From contig CAMLLO010000022.1 of assembly GCA_946480915.1 (NCBI GenBank), forward strand, positions 1-64,000: DNA of 64,000 nt, written 5' to 3'. Each line of letters opens with the position of its first letter. The stretch's first letter is position 1. The notes beneath the pieces were generated by a model. The model did no database searches. It saw only the letters and a program-made list of their open reading frames with translations, and was not told the origin of the DNA. Positions 18,233 through 27,681 of this stretch are shown in pieces. The translations under genes were made by a program, and so were the position numbers. Source of the stretch: an uncultured Sphingobacteriaceae bacterium. GTDB taxonomy: Bacteria; Bacteroidota; Bacteroidia; Sphingobacteriales; Sphingobacteriaceae.

Positions 18233-18260
18233 AAAATTCTGATTCGAGAATCAGAATTTT
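18233..18260. promoter_or_regulatory. 13-bp perfect inverted repeat between CBS and cry-DASH genes
   Basis: AAAATTCTGATTC (18233-18245) and its complement (18248-18260) are separated by 2 nt, in the divergent promoter region of the CBS gene and the cryptochrome gene. A two-nucleotide loop favours a protein-binding operator over an RNA hairpin. Confidence 0.55.
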
Positions 18261-18366
18261 AGCTATTTTTATTGTCTTCATGGTGTCAATATTGATTTCA
18301 TTTTTGTGACAATAGAATAGGTTAATACAATTTTAACTATTTTGCATCAAATTGGTTTGTGGATAT

Positions 18367-19638
18367 ATGAATGGAAAAACCATATTAGTTTGGTTTAGAA
18401 ATGATTTGAGGGTTCATGATAATGAAATTTTACTTGAAGCAGTAAAGCGTGCCGAAACCATTATCCCTGTCTATTGCTTCGATCCTCGCTATTTTACTGA
18501 AACCAAATATGGTACAAAAAAAACAGGCTCGATCAGAGCGCAGTTTTTATTGGAAAGCGTAAATGGCCTGCGAGAATCTCTGCAAAGTCTGGGCGGAGAT
18601 TTACTAATAAGATTTGGTAGGCCGGAAGATATTCTCCCCGAGCTTTGCCAAAAATATTCTGTATCTGAAGTTTATCATCATCGTGAAGTTGCTGCGGAGG
18701 AAACAGAGATCTCCAGCAATGTTGAATCTGCCTTATGGAAACAACAAATTAATCTTAAGCATTTTATCGGCCACACTTTATACCATAAAGAGGATTTACC
18801 ATTTCCAATAAAAGATATTCCTGATGCTTTTTTGGTGTTCAAAAAGAAAGTTGAAAGAGATAGTGATGTCAGACCTGGTTTTGCCAGCCCTGATACAATA
18901 CGGGTTCCGGATAATATTGAGTGGGGAAATGTTCCTCTTTTGTCCGATTTAGGAGTGTCAATGCCTGCGTTTGATGAGCGAGCACAATGGCGATTTGTAG
19001 GCGGTGAGAAAGAAGGCTTATTCCATCTTTCAGATTTTTTGTCCAGCTATCAGGTTCCCCCCAAGGGACAAAAAAATGTTACCACAACAAATTCTTTGCT
19101 ATCGCCATGGCTCTCTTTAGGATGTTTATCGCCCCGGGAGGTTTACTGGCAAGCTAAAAACTTTGAGAAGGAGCATCCTTTACGAGATATTGCTGCACAC
19201 ATTGTGCTTGAACTTCAATGGCGTGATTACTTTAGATTTATGTTAAAGAAACATGGCAGCAAAACAACTCATAGCTCTCATGATCCCGAAATAGCGGAAT
19301 CTAAGGCTTTCGAAAGATGGAAAAAAGGAAAAACCGGTTCTGCTCTCGTCGATGCCTGCATGGCAGAATTAAATTCAACGGGCTTTATTAATAATCGCTG
19401 CAGGCAATACGCCGCACTATACCTGGTGAATGATCTGGCTGTAAACTGGAAAGCAGGAGCAGCCTATTTTGAAGAAAAATTAATCGATTATTCGCCCGCA
19501 AGTAATTGGGGAAATTGGACCTATATAGCCGGGGAAGGAGTTATGTCTGTCAATAAGCCAATAACAATAAAGCCAGACGTGCTTTCGGAAGAACTATATA
19601 TTAAGAAGTGGATGGCTTTGGTAAATGAGGTTCGATAA
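18367..19638 (+). CDS. Cryptochrome DASH
   Basis: A flavin photoreceptor/photolyase of the DASH family, acting on single-stranded or looped DNA dimers. The antenna domain starts ILVWFRNDLRVHDNE. The FAD domain has SLLSPWLSLGCLSPREVYW, ELQWRDYFRFML, GFINNRCRQYAALYL and SPASNWGNWTYIAGEG, the last being typical for DASH. The start is the ATG at 18367 (423 aa), since the more upstream TTG adds only VCGY. It is the second photolyase-family gene within 4.5 kb. Confidence 0.9.
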   Translation: MNGKTILVWFRNDLRVHDNEILLEAVKRAETIIPVYCFDPRYFTETKYGTKKTGSIRAQFLLESVNGLRESLQSLGGDLLIRFGRPEDILPELCQKYSVSEVYHHREVAAEETEISSNVESALWKQQINLKHFIGHTLYHKEDLPFPIKDIPDAFLVFKKKVERDSDVRPGFASPDTIRVPDNIEWGNVPLLSDLGVSMPAFDERAQWRFVGGEKEGLFHLSDFLSSYQVPPKGQKNVTTTNSLLSPWLSLGCLSPREVYWQAKNFEKEHPLRDIAAHIVLELQWRDYFRFMLKKHGSKTTHSSHDPEIAESKAFERWKKGKTGSALVDACMAELNSTGFINNRCRQYAALYLVNDLAVNWKAGAAYFEEKLIDYSPASNWGNWTYIAGEGVMSVNKPITIKPDVLSEELYIKKWMALVNEVR

Positions 19639-19711
19639 ACTTTTTTTTGCAATAAACTTCAATTTAAATCATTTTTTAAGGAAATACTTAAGAAATATAG
19701 GCCTAAACTCT

Positions 19712-19719
19712 TATTTTTG
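19712..19719 (+). promoter_or_regulatory. Candidate -7 box upstream of sucA
   Basis: TATTTTTG matches TAnnTTTG, 30 bp before the preferred sucA start. No clear -33 box is found at 19-nt spacing, so support is modest. Confidence 0.4.
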
Positions 19720-19749
19720 CGGCTACTTTTTAGAAAATCAGAAATTTCC

Positions 19750-22545
19750 ATGGATAATTTGTCGTATCTCAGTAACGCACATTCGTCTTACATAGATTCA
19801 CTATATCAATCGTATAAACAAGATCCGGATTCAGTTGAATTCGGCTGGCAAAAGTTTTTTGAGGGCTTTGACTTTGGCCGGGGCTCTGAGGCCAATGTGG
19901 CAGGCGCCGAAACCCCCGAGCATTTCCTTAAAGAGATAAATGTTCTGAACATGATACATGGCTATCGCGATAGAGGGCATTTGTTTACAAAAACGAACCC
20001 TGTACGCGAGCGTCGTAAGTATTTTCCAGGCAAAGAACTTGAAACATTTGGATTAAGCGAAGCAGATCTTGATACTGTTTTTAATGCTGGTGTTGAAGTC
20101 GGCTTAGGCGCAGCTACCCTTCGGGATATCCGTAAATTGCTTGAAGATACTTACTGCCAGTCGATTGGTGCGGAGTTTACCTATATGCGTAATCCTGAAA
20201 AGGTAAAGTGGTTTCAAGACAGAATGGAGAAGGAACGCAATAAACCCGCGTTTTCTGTAGATATCAAAAAGCGTATTTTAAGAAAACTTAACGAAGCCGT
20301 AGTTTTCGAAAACTTTTTAGGTACCAAGTTTTTGGGTCAAAAACGTTTTTCATTAGAAGGTGCTGAAAGTGTAATTCCTGCCTTAGATTCTGTTATTGAA
20401 AAAGGTGCCGAGCTTGGTATCGAGGAATTTGTGATAGGGATGGCGCACAGAGGGCGTTTAAATGTGCTTGCCAACATCATGCATAAAACCTATCGTGATA
20501 TTTTTTCTGAATTCGAGGGAAAAGGTTACGACGAGTCAAAACCTTTTGGCGGAGATGTGAAATACCATCTTGGATTTTCTACGGATGTTGATACTCAGGC
20601 AGGCAAGAAAGTTCATTTAAGTCTTTGTCCGAATCCATCTCATCTTGAAGCCGTTGATCCGGTGGTAGAAGGTATTACAAGATCGAAAATCGACTTTAAG
20701 TACGGTGGTGACAATAATAAGATCGCTCCGATTTTAATACATGGAGATGCTTCTGTTGCAGGCCAGGGAATCGTTTACGAAGTTTTGCAAATGTCGAAAC
20801 TTGATGGTTATAAAACTGGTGGAACAATCCATTTGATTATCAATAACCAGGTTGGTTTTACAACAAACTATAAAGATGCGCGTTCGTCAACGTATTCTAC
20901 GGATCTGGCCAAAGTGGTTTTATCCCCAGTATTCCATGTAAATGGAGATGATGTAGAAGCGCTGGTTTATGCCGTGAATATGGCGATGGAATATCGCCAG
21001 CAGTTCCACAATGATGTGTTTATCGACATTTTGTGCTATCGCCGATTTGGACATAATGAAGCTGATGAGCCCAAATTTACCCAGCCACTATTATACAAGG
21101 CCATAGAAAAGCACCCTAATCCAAGGGAGATCTACAATAAAAAATTGATGGAGCATGGCAGCGTTGATGCTAATCTCGCTGCCGAGATGGAGAAAGAGTT
21201 TCGCGCATTATTGCAGGAGCGTTTAAATGAATCGAAGGAAAGTAATGTTTACGAGCCGAATCAGATGTACTCTGGTGCATGGACCGGTTTGAAAATGGCT
21301 ACTCCTGATGATATATTTGCCCCTTCCAAAACTGCCGTATCGAAAGACGTTTTTCTTGATATTGCAAAACAGATTACACAACTGCCTTCTGATAAAAAAT
21401 TCTTCAAAAAAATTGAGAAGCTTTTTGACGACCGCAAAAAAATGGTCGAGAATCAAACCTTCGACTGGGCAATGGGCGAGCTTATGGCTTACGGAACTTT
21501 GCTGAGCGAAGGCTTGCGTGTGCGTGTTAGCGGTCAGGATGTTGAACGTGGAACATTTTCTCACCGTCATGCAGTCGTGAAGTTTGAAGACTCTGAAGAG
21601 GAATATATCCCATTAGCTGAAATAAAAAATGGAAGCGAGCAGGCAAAATTCGACATCTATAACTCACACCTTTCGGAATACGGCGTTTTAGGCTTTGAAT
21701 ATGGATATGCTTTAGCTAATCCTCAGTCATTGACGATCTGGGAAGCACAGTTTGGCGATTTCTTTAATGGAGCGCAAATTATTGTGGATCAGTTTGTGGT
21801 AAGTGCCGAAACAAAATGGCAACGCTCTAACGGCTTAATAATGCTTCTTCCTCATGGTTATGAAGGACAGGGGCCTGAACATTCATCTGCAAGGATAGAA
21901 CGTTTTATGGAGGCCTGCGCCGATTACAATATTCAGGTTACGAACGTAACAACGCCGGCGAATTACTTTCACTTATTGCGTCGTCAGTTAAAACGGGATT
22001 TCCGTAAACCACTTGTGGTATTTACTCCAAAGAGTTTATTGCGCCATCCGCAATGTGTAAGTAAGCTTGATGAATTTGCAAATGGTCATTTCCAGGAAGT
22101 GATTGATGATACATTTGTTAAGCCACAAGATGTGAAACGTTTGTTGTTTTGTACCGGTAAAATCTATTATGATTTACTAGAAAAGCAACAAGCAGATAAA
22201 CGTACTGATGTTGCTATCGTAAGATTGGAGCAATTGTATCCAACGCCGTATGCTCAGCTTGAAAAAATAAAAGCTAAATACAGCAAAGCAAAAGAGTACC
22301 TGTGGGTTCAGGAAGAGCCTGAAAACATGGGTGCATGGCCTTATCTTTGCCGCAAATTGAGAAACACCAACATTAATCTTGATGTTATCTCAAGGAAAGA
22401 AAGCAGCAGTACTGCAACTGGGTATGCTAAGCAGCACATTTCTCAACAACTATATATAATTGGGAAAGCTTTTGAAGACAAAGCTGGTAAAGAAGTGAAG
22501 AAAACTGTGGTTGATACCACTAATAAAGCTGTTAAAGTAGATTAA
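19750..22545 (+). CDS. sucA: 2-oxoglutarate dehydrogenase E1 component
   Basis: The thiamine-diphosphate subunit that decarboxylates 2-oxoglutarate in the TCA cycle. It has the N-terminal E2-binding region (SYLSNAHSSYIDSLYQSYK), MAHRGRLNVLANI, the TPP motif from NGDDVEALVYAVNMA to YRRFGHNEADEPKFTQP, and C-terminal PHGYEGQGPEHSSARIERF. Translation is taken from the ATG at 19750 (931 aa); an in-frame TTG at 19717 lies within the promoter area. It is followed by sucB after 18 bp. Confidence 0.95.
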   Translation: MDNLSYLSNAHSSYIDSLYQSYKQDPDSVEFGWQKFFEGFDFGRGSEANVAGAETPEHFLKEINVLNMIHGYRDRGHLFTKTNPVRERRKYFPGKELETFGLSEADLDTVFNAGVEVGLGAATLRDIRKLLEDTYCQSIGAEFTYMRNPEKVKWFQDRMEKERNKPAFSVDIKKRILRKLNEAVVFENFLGTKFLGQKRFSLEGAESVIPALDSVIEKGAELGIEEFVIGMAHRGRLNVLANIMHKTYRDIFSEFEGKGYDESKPFGGDVKYHLGFSTDVDTQAGKKVHLSLCPNPSHLEAVDPVVEGITRSKIDFKYGGDNNKIAPILIHGDASVAGQGIVYEVLQMSKLDGYKTGGTIHLIINNQVGFTTNYKDARSSTYSTDLAKVVLSPVFHVNGDDVEALVYAVNMAMEYRQQFHNDVFIDILCYRRFGHNEADEPKFTQPLLYKAIEKHPNPREIYNKKLMEHGSVDANLAAEMEKEFRALLQERLNESKESNVYEPNQMYSGAWTGLKMATPDDIFAPSKTAVSKDVFLDIAKQITQLPSDKKFFKKIEKLFDDRKKMVENQTFDWAMGELMAYGTLLSEGLRVRVSGQDVERGTFSHRHAVVKFEDSEEEYIPLAEIKNGSEQAKFDIYNSHLSEYGVLGFEYGYALANPQSLTIWEAQFGDFFNGAQIIVDQFVVSAETKWQRSNGLIMLLPHGYEGQGPEHSSARIERFMEACADYNIQVTNVTTPANYFHLLRRQLKRDFRKPLVVFTPKSLLRHPQCVSKLDEFANGHFQEVIDDTFVKPQDVKRLLFCTGKIYYDLLEKQQADKRTDVAIVRLEQLYPTPYAQLEKIKAKYSKAKEYLWVQEEPENMGAWPYLCRKLRNTNINLDVISRKESSSTATGYAKQHISQQLYIIGKAFEDKAGKEVKKTVVDTTNKAVKVD

Positions 22546-22563
22546 TCGTATAAATAGAATATT

Positions 22564-24081
22564 ATGAGTTTAGAGATCAAAGTTCCGCCTGTAGGCGAAT
22601 CGATTTCAGAAGTAACCTTATCCCGCTGGATAAAACAGGATGGTGATGTTGTTGAAATGGATGAAGTTATTGCTGAACTTGAGTCTGATAAAGCAACTTT
22701 TGAGCTAACGGCTGAAAAAGGTGGAATTTTAAGAACAATTGCAAAAGAAGGTGATACCCTTGAAATTGGTGCAGTGGTTTGTTCCGTTGAAGAAGGAGGT
22801 GCATCTGCGCCTGCAGCAACGCCTGCTGAAAAGCAAGCGACTGCTCCGGTTGTAAGTTCAGGATCTGGTGAAACTATCCAAATCAAAGTTCCACCTGTTG
22901 GGGAGTCTATTACCGAAGTTACTTTGTCAAGCTGGTTGAAAGCTGATGGTGACTTTGTTGAAATGGATGAGCAGATTGCAGAACTCGAATCAGATAAAGC
23001 CACTTTCGAACTTACTGCAGAAAAAGCAGGTGTTTTGAGGCGTGTAGCTAAAGAAGGCGACGTTCTTGAAATCGGTTCTGTAGTGTGTAATATTGAAGTT
23101 GGTGCAAGTGCTGGTCAGGCAGCAAAATCTTCAGCTCCGTCTGCAGAACAAAAGCCGGCTGTTATGGCTGATAAATCTGCATCATATGCTGCAGGTACAC
23201 CATCTCCGTCTGCTGCTAAGATTTTAGCAGAAAAAGGCGTTGATGCTGGCTCGATTAACGGAACGGGTGTTGGTGGAAGAATCACTAAAGAGGATGCTCA
23301 AAAAGCTCAGGTTAAAAAGGCTGAAGCTCCTAAGGCTGAAGCTCCGAAAGCAGTAACATCTGCTCCTGCTGTTGCAGGAAGCCGAAATGAGCGCCGTGAG
23401 AAAATGTCTGGTTTGCGAAAAACTATAGCGAAAAGACTGGTTACGGTCAAAAACGAAACTGCAATGCTTACTACTTTCAATGAAGTAGATATGCAGCCGA
23501 TCATGGACATTCGTGCCAAATACAAAGATAAATTCAAAGAGAAACATGGAGTTGGCTTAGGTTTCATGTCGTTCTTTACTAAAGCAGTATGCGAGGCTTT
23601 AAAAGAATTTCCGACAGTGAATGCACGCATTGAAAACGAAGAAATCGTATATAGCGATTTTGTGGATGTTTCAATTGCAGTATCAGCTCCAAAAGGTTTG
23701 GTCGTTCCTATTATCCGTAATGCCGACGCTTTATCACTTGATGGAATTGAAAAAGCTGTAATGGGTCTTGCCGTTAAAGCGCGTGAAAATAAACTCTCGA
23801 TCGAAGAGATGACCGGTGGCACATTCACAATCACCAATGGTGGTGTGTTTGGGTCTATGATGTCGACTCCAATTATTAATGCTCCACAATCTGCTATTTT
23901 AGGAATGCACAATATTATTGAGCGCCCTGTTGCTGTTAATGGACAAGTAGTAATTCGTCCGATGATGTATGTGGCATTGTCATATGATCATAGAATTATC
24001 GATGGACGTGAGTCCGTAGGGTTTTTAGTAAGAGTAAAGCAATTGCTTGAAGATCCAACAAGATTGCTCTTGGGAGTTTAA
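22564..24081 (+). CDS. sucB: Dihydrolipoyllysine succinyltransferase with two lipoyl domains (E2)
   Basis: The core transacylase of the 2-oxoglutarate dehydrogenase complex. Two nearly identical lipoyl domains are present (residues 1-78 and about 101-178), each with the lipoylated lysine in [12 protein letters not shown] peripheral subunit-binding domain follows ([21 protein letters not shown]), then an Ala/Pro/Lys linker and the catalytic domain ending [17 protein letters not shown]. Many SucB proteins have one lipoyl domain, so the tandem copy is a recent-looking duplication. 505 aa. Confidence 0.93.
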   Translation: MSLEIKVPPVGESISEVTLSRWIKQDGDVVEMDEVIAELESDKATFELTAEKGGILRTIAKEGDTLEIGAVVCSVEEGGASAPAATPAEKQATAPVVSSGSGETIQIKVPPVGESITEVTLSSWLKADGDFVEMDEQIAELESDKATFELTAEKAGVLRRVAKEGDVLEIGSVVCNIEVGASAGQAAKSSAPSAEQKPAVMADKSASYAAGTPSPSAAKILAEKGVDAGSINGTGVGGRITKEDAQKAQVKKAEAPKAEAPKAVTSAPAVAGSRNERREKMSGLRKTIAKRLVTVKNETAMLTTFNEVDMQPIMDIRAKYKDKFKEKHGVGLGFMSFFTKAVCEALKEFPTVNARIENEEIVYSDFVDVSIAVSAPKGLVVPIIRNADALSLDGIEKAVMGLAVKARENKLSIEEMTGGTFTITNGGVFGSMMSTPIINAPQSAILGMHNIIERPVAVNGQVVIRPMMYVALSYDHRIIDGRESVGFLVRVKQLLEDPTRLLLGV

Positions 24082-24105
24082 TCTCTCTCGGAATGTAGAT
24101 ATTAA

Positions 24106-24131
24106 GCCTGGCATATTGCCGGGCTTTTTTT
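24106..24131 (+). terminator. Rho-independent terminator after sucB
   Basis: GCCTGGCA (24106-24113) pairs with TGCCGGGC (24117-24124) with one T-G pair and a 3-nt loop, followed by seven T. It ends the sucAB operon. Confidence 0.88.
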
Positions 24132-24137
24132 GTTAAA

Positions 24138-24866
24138 CTAGTTTTTGGCGATTCGACCCGAGCCGCTCTTTACCTGGCTCACCTGTGCATTTCCTGAATA
24201 GGTAATGTTTCCGGACCCGCTAAGATGCGCGTTTAACTGATCATCCGCATGGATGTAAACGTTGCCGGAGCCGCTGACTTTAATGTCCGCAGTCTTTGTG
24301 TTGAGCTTCCTTCCTTCAAATTCGCCCGAGCCACTTACTGCAATATTAGCGCTTTGAGTGATACCAGAAGCATTGATTTTTCCGGAGCCACTTATCGCGG
24401 CATTGTAGATTTTTGTTGTCACATCTAGACGGATGCTTCCAGAGCCGCTAACACTGGTATTTAGCTTGTCTGTTTTAATAGTGTTGCTAAGTTCCATTTC
24501 TCCTGAGCCACTAAGAGAAAGATGATTCAGAGATTTGGCGGTTATGTAAATCTTAGTTTTACGGTTATTCCAGTTCCAGCCACTACTTGTTTTAGAATTC
24601 CGGATTTTTAATGTGCCTTCTTCTACCTTTGTTTCAATGTTTTTGATCAGGTCTCCATCCCCCTCAATTTTAAGACTTTCAGTATTTCCCATTTTTATGT
24701 AAACATCATAGGCGCCGCTGGAGCTTATCCCGTTAAAGTTAGAAACCTGTCTTTCTTCAATGGAAATATCATTATTAATATTGTTTAAAAGGGTTTTAGT
24801 TCCTGCGACGCTTATAAATGGAAGCAATAATACGATCCATCCGAATGATGCTAATATTCTGTTCAT
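24138..24866 (-). CDS. Exported DUF2807 (head-GIN type) protein with SGSG repeats
   Basis: An exported protein, 242 aa from the ATG at 24866; a TTG nine codons upstream is the other option. The signal peptide is near residues 1-22. The body is a right-handed repeat of short strands, each ending in SGSG or GSGS (LSGSGEMEL, VSGSGSIRL, ISGSGKINA, VSGSGEFEG, VSGSGNVYI, LSGSGNITY). This is the hallmark of DUF2807 beta-helix proteins, common in Bacteroidota cell envelopes. The function is unknown. It lies opposite to and between sucB and lpdA. Confidence 0.85.
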   Translation of the reverse strand: MNRILASFGWIVLLLPFISVAGTKTLLNNINNDISIEERQVSNFNGISSSGAYDVYIKMGNTESLKIEGDGDLIKNIETKVEEGTLKIRNSKTSSGWNWNNRKTKIYITAKSLNHLSLSGSGEMELSNTIKTDKLNTSVSGSGSIRLDVTTKIYNAAISGSGKINASGITQSANIAVSGSGEFEGRKLNTKTADIKVSGSGNVYIHADDQLNAHLSGSGNITYSGNAQVSQVKSGSGRIAKN

Positions 24867-25295
24867 GTCAAATCTTTTTTTATTAGACGCCAAGACTGCT
24901 AATTAGTTGCAACAATTCTTAATAAACTTTCCTTCACTTTAAATTTATCTGTATCAGCGATAATTGAACTTGCATTCGCTAATCCGAGGAGGTTTAAGCA
25001 TCGCTCATTTAAAAGTACAAGTGTTAAGCTTCAGCTTTTCCAGCGAAATGAACCGGGGTTTGGCAGGGATTTGTGGCAGTGGTTTATGCTTATACCAATG
25101 AAAATTAAAGAAAAATATCGTTGATGAACTTCTACGAGGCAGCTTTTACCAGCTTTTCAGGTTTATTGCTCTTTACCATTTAATATTAGCATGTAAAATC
25201 AGGAGTTAAGGCTAATTTATCATGCAATTACGAAATAGTTTTCCTTAAGAGCATTAATCAATTAACTTTGGGCTCCAAAACAACAAAAAATAAAC
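24867..25295. other. 429-bp intergenic region with lpdA promoter
   Basis: No open frame of note on either strand. TAACTTTG (25263-25270) fits the TAnnTTTG -7 box, 25 bp before lpdA, with TTTC (in TTTTCC) 19 nt upstream as an imperfect -33 box. The remaining sequence has no strong hairpin or repeat that I can see. Confidence 0.6.
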
Positions 25296-26699
25296 ATGCA
25301 ATACGACGTTACGGTAATAGGAAGCGGGCCAGGTGGATATGTAGCCGCCATCAGGTGCGCCCAATTAGGTTTAAAAACTGCTATAGTTGAAAAGTATAAT
25401 ACATTGGGCGGAACTTGCCTTAATGTTGGTTGTATCCCTTCAAAGGCGCTTCTGGATTCGTCAGAGCATTACCATAATGCTGCCCACACCTTTAAGACAC
25501 ATGGTATCGACCTTAAAGATTTAAAGGTAAATATCGGCCAGATGATTGCCCGCAAGAATGTTGTTGTGCAGGAGAATACAGCGGGAATACAATTCCTGAT
25601 GAAGAAAAATAAGATCACTACCTATCAGGGTTTAGGATCTTTTGTTGATAAAAACACAATAAAGATTACTAAGACAGAAGGTGGAGAAGAGACTATCACA
25701 AGTAAAAATGTAATTATCGCGACCGGATCTAAACCGACAGCTTTACCTTTTCTTCCGATAGATAAAAAAAGAATCATCACTTCTACGGAAGCGTTGAACC
25801 TTACTGAAGTACCTAAACATTTGATCGTGATAGGTGGGGGGGTAATAGGCTTAGAACTCGGTTCGGTGTATGCCCGTTTAGGAGCAAAAGTAACTGTGGT
25901 TGAATTTATGGATGCTATTATCGGTACCATGGATAAAACACTCGGTAAAGAACTTCAGAAATCATTGACGAAAATTGGCTTTGAATTCCTGCTAAGCCAT
26001 AAAGTAACCGGAGCTTCTGTAAAAGGGAAAAACGTAACCGTAACTGCCGAAAATCCAAAAGGAGAAAAGGTAACAATTGAAGGAGATTACTGTATTGTTG
26101 CTGTTGGTCGTTCAGCATATACAGAAGGTTTAGGTTTAGAAAAAGTAGGTATTACTTTAGAGGAACGTGGTAAAAAAGTACCGGTTAATGATCATTTAGA
26201 AACTCCTGTAAAAGGTATTTATGCTATTGGCGATGTGGTACGCGGTGCTATGCTAGCTCATAAAGCTGAGGAAGAAGGTGTTTTTGTTGCTGAGACAATA
26301 GCTGGACAAAAGCCTCATATCAATCATAATCTTATCCCGGGTGTTGTTTATACCTGGCCGGAAGTTGCGAGTGTGGGATATACTGAAGAGCAATTAAAGG
26401 AACAGGGAAAAAAATATAAAGCAGGTTCATTTCCATTCAAAGCTAGTGGACGTGCAAGGGCCAGTATGGATACAGACGGATTAGTTAAGGTATTGGCTGA
26501 TGCTGAAACAGACGAAATTCTTGGTGTACATATGATCGGTCCCCGTGTTGCGGATGTGATCGCAGAAGCAGTGGTAGCAATGGAATTCAGAGCTTCGGCA
26601 GAAGACATCGGACGTATTTGCCACGCTCATCCAACATACACCGAAGCATTTAAAGAAGCAGCTTTAGCGGCAACTGAAAACAGAGCACTGCACATATAA
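25296..26699 (+). CDS. lpdA: Dihydrolipoyl dehydrogenase (E3)
   Basis: The flavoprotein that reoxidises lipoyl groups of the 2-oxoacid dehydrogenase complexes with NAD. It shows the FAD motif VTVIGSGPGGYVAAI, the redox disulphide GGTCLNVGCIPSKALL, the NAD motif VIGGGVIGLELGSVYARLG, the second FAD segment GIYAIGDVVRGAMLAHKAEEEG, and the C-terminal HAHPTYTEAFKEAAL with the active-site His-Glu. 467 aa. It lies 1.2 kb from sucAB with its own promoter. Confidence 0.95.
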   Translation: MQYDVTVIGSGPGGYVAAIRCAQLGLKTAIVEKYNTLGGTCLNVGCIPSKALLDSSEHYHNAAHTFKTHGIDLKDLKVNIGQMIARKNVVVQENTAGIQFLMKKNKITTYQGLGSFVDKNTIKITKTEGGEETITSKNVIIATGSKPTALPFLPIDKKRIITSTEALNLTEVPKHLIVIGGGVIGLELGSVYARLGAKVTVVEFMDAIIGTMDKTLGKELQKSLTKIGFEFLLSHKVTGASVKGKNVTVTAENPKGEKVTIEGDYCIVAVGRSAYTEGLGLEKVGITLEERGKKVPVNDHLETPVKGIYAIGDVVRGAMLAHKAEEEGVFVAETIAGQKPHINHNLIPGVVYTWPEVASVGYTEEQLKEQGKKYKAGSFPFKASGRARASMDTDGLVKVLADAETDEILGVHMIGPRVADVIAEAVVAMEFRASAEDIGRICHAHPTYTEAFKEAALAATENRALHI

Positions 26700-26714
26700 T
26701 ATTAACGCTGAAGT

Positions 26715-26756
26715 AAACAACAAAGGCTTAGAAATTTTTCTAGGCCTTTGTTGTTT
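26715..26756. terminator. Bidirectional terminator between lpdA and the SGNH hydrolase gene
   Basis: AAACAACAAAGGC (26715-26727) pairs perfectly with 26744-26756, and the inner TTAGAAA/TTTCTA extends the stem. It serves the two convergent genes. Confidence 0.85.
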
Positions 26757-26775
26757 AGAATACTCCCAGGTTTGA

Positions 26776-27513
26776 TTAGATGAAAAGTGCTGATTTTTCC
26801 TTGGTGAGAAGAATCGCTTTATCGATCTCTTCTTTAAATATCTTAGCCCCTTTGCTATTTAGATGTACTCCGTCGATTGTTAAGTGTAGCTTTCGTTTTG
26901 CACTTAAATTATCTGCCATACCCATACTGCAGCTTACCAGATCTAAAAACGCGGTATTTGAGAAACTGTCTAAACAGTAGTCCTGTGTGTTGAGATGACT
27001 TAATTCTTCCTGGAATCTTTCTGCAATATCAACGAGAATGCAGTTGAACTCTTTTGCGATTTTTTTAATGATGCTGTTATAACTAAACAATTTTGCGTTA
27101 GTTTCGGTCAGAAGATTTTCGTTGATGCACCCTAATGTTGGCAGAATTATTTCAGAATTACAGTTGCTCTTGATGTACTCTATCGTTCGTTTCAACACTA
27201 TTTCAAAATCAGCCGGCGCTGCTGGTATATTCCCGCATTTTAGCTGACGCTTATAATCCTGCTGAAACCAGAAGTTTCGATGTTTGAAAGTAGAGAGCAG
27301 AATATCAGCTGTAGCGGTTTGTAAAACTATCGCCTTGTATGTATTATTTGTTTGAAGCAGCGTTTTTAAACGCTCAAAAATTTTATTCAAGGTTTCACCG
27401 TTAACACCAGCGTTCTCGATCGTCCAGTAGGGGTGCTCATTCTCAATCATTTTAACCCAATCAACACCTTGTGTTCCCCGGGTAATGCTATCACCAATGA
27501 ATAAAACGTTCAT
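26776..27513 (-). CDS. SGNH/GDSL-family hydrolase
   Basis: A 245-aa serine esterase-like protein. Block I is VLFIGDSITRG with the nucleophilic serine, block II glycine is in NAGVNGET, the block III asparagine site is not clear, and block V is DGVHLNSKGAKIF with the Asp-His pair. No signal peptide is present, so it is probably cytoplasmic. The substrate is unknown. Internal segments differ from classic GDSL lipases, so a carbohydrate-esterase or polysaccharide-modification role is possible. Confidence 0.83.
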   Translation of the reverse strand: MNVLFIGDSITRGTQGVDWVKMIENEHPYWTIENAGVNGETLNKIFERLKTLLQTNNTYKAIVLQTATADILLSTFKHRNFWFQQDYKRQLKCGNIPAAPADFEIVLKRTIEYIKSNCNSEIILPTLGCINENLLTETNAKLFSYNSIIKKIAKEFNCILVDIAERFQEELSHLNTQDYCLDSFSNTAFLDLVSCSMGMADNLSAKRKLHLTIDGVHLNSKGAKIFKEEIDKAILLTKEKSALFI

Positions 27514-27681
27514 AGTGTAATTGTTTATATTGTTATAGATGGAAGCTGAGCCAATTGGGTTACAGAAAATTAATATTATCCATTATCTTTTCATACCACG
27601 CGACATGCTTTTATGTTTAAAGAATTTTAATGTATACGTCTTTAAAATGTTTTACGAGATTTGCCCCAGAAATATAACACC

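Noticed and set aside
21223..21570. Minus-strand frame of 115 aa inside sucA
   Set aside because: It lies wholly in the E1 coding sequence, has no start context and no recognisable domain.
22542..23003. A long minus-strand open frame (153 aa) within sucB
   Set aside because: It is the mirror of the lipoyl-domain repeats, with low-complexity Ser/Ala composition. Real sucB covers the same DNA with full domain motifs.
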